Of a stretch of 64,000 nucleotides of DNA, positions 63,914 to 64,000 are shown in pieces. Origin of the DNA: CAIXMG01 sp964628065 (GTDB taxonomy: Bacteria > Patescibacteriota > Minisyncoccia > Phycocordibacterales > UBA1006); NCBI GenBank assembly GCA_964628065.1, contig CAZVLM010000002.1:1-64000 (forward strand). The letters run 5' to 3'. The notes beneath the pieces are model-generated. The model was given only the letters and a program-made list of their open reading frames with translations. It had not been told where the DNA came from and did not search any database. The stretch's first letter is position 1, and every line of letters starts with the position of its first letter. Both the position numbers and the translations under genes were made by a program.

Positions 63914-64000
63914 TCAATAATAAGCTTTCAAGAATCTAAGAGCGCTATCGCGTTCAGAAAGTGCTTTTTCTGTGGATTCTTCAAGAGGGTCAAGCAGTTT
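63914..64000 (-). CDS. partial CDS, C-terminal 28 residues
   Basis: An open minus-strand frame enters from the right edge and ends at TGA 63914-63916. It encodes a helical tail, PLEESTEKALSERDSALRFL followed by KAYY. The gene continues outside the window and cannot be identified. Confidence 0.5.
   Translation of the reverse strand, partial: KLLDPLEESTEKALSERDSALRFLKAYY

Overview
The window looks like the replication-origin region of a small-genome ultrasmall bacterium of the Candidate Phyla Radiation (Patescibacteria), most likely a Parcubacteria/Paceibacteria lineage. This is inferred from gene content and style, not from rRNA, which is absent here. Supporting signs are the dnaA-dnaN start, scattered single-copy housekeeping genes (tyrS, ruvA, ruvB, ruvC, ruvX, polA, tsaE, rpsT, rplS), type IV pilus parts spread over the window (PilB, PilM, a pilin-like protein), many short secreted or membrane proteins, heavy use of CGA arginine codons, and almost no biosynthetic pathway genes. 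The sequence is a scaffold: two runs of exactly 100 N are each flanked by an identical 55-bp direct repeat, which looks like an assembly-graph overlap, not biology.

Layout. 1-4450: dnaA, a putative oriC with DnaA boxes, dnaN, an unknown gene and a small DciA/DUF721-like gene. 4530-9141: class A PBP, an MntA-HepT toxin-antitoxin pair, tyrS, and a tiny acidic protein. 9225-12050: ruvC, a foreign-looking secreted protein, ruvB, and a structured ncRNA candidate interrupted by gap 1. 12050-19100: repeats, PilB, an orphan PemK/MazF toxin, two secreted/surface proteins and gap 2. 19100-28900: DUF3800, tsaE, polA, a methyltransferase, holA-like, tRNA-Lys, an RNA methyltransferase, ruvA, rpsT, thioredoxin-like and SNARE-associated (DedA-like) genes. 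28900-36400: a kinase-like gene, an alpha/beta hydrolase + MurF-like pair convergent with ddl, tRNA-Arg(GCG), and an ECF sigma operon. 36400-45700: small membrane and enzyme genes, a cytochrome b5-like/DUF2231 pair, tRNA-Ser, DUF305, AlkD-like, ruvX, and a surface protein ending in a chagasin-like inhibitor domain. 45700-54500: pilM, tRNA-Arg(TCT) overlapping an HNH gene, tRNA-Val, RluD-like, rplS, tRNA-Leu, a kelch protein, a PAP2-aminoglycoside-phosphotransferase fusion and relA/spoT. 54600-64000: an ADP-ribosyltransferase-like protein, msrA, an FAD oxidoreductase, a pterin dehydratase, tRNA-His, and then a compact putative cyclodipeptide locus (winged-helix regulator, cyclodipeptide synthase, SAM methyltransferase), a cell-wall amidase and DUF1328.

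Three genome-scale patterns stand out. (1) GC-rich REP-like palindromes are spread through the window. Some abut stop codons, some pair into MITE/BIME-like composites, and several lie in frame inside conserved genes (tsaE, polA, holA-like, probably pilB and an ASCH gene), where three encode the same PLLQGEG peptide; one supplies the C-terminus and stop codon of the AlkD-like gene. (2) More than twenty genes have a -10 hexamer (TATACT/TATAAT) ending 6-8 nt before the start codon, which predicts leaderless mRNAs. (3) Most genes end in strong, often bidirectional terminator hairpins. The most interesting single locus is the cyclodipeptide synthase cluster at 60.0-62.4 kb.
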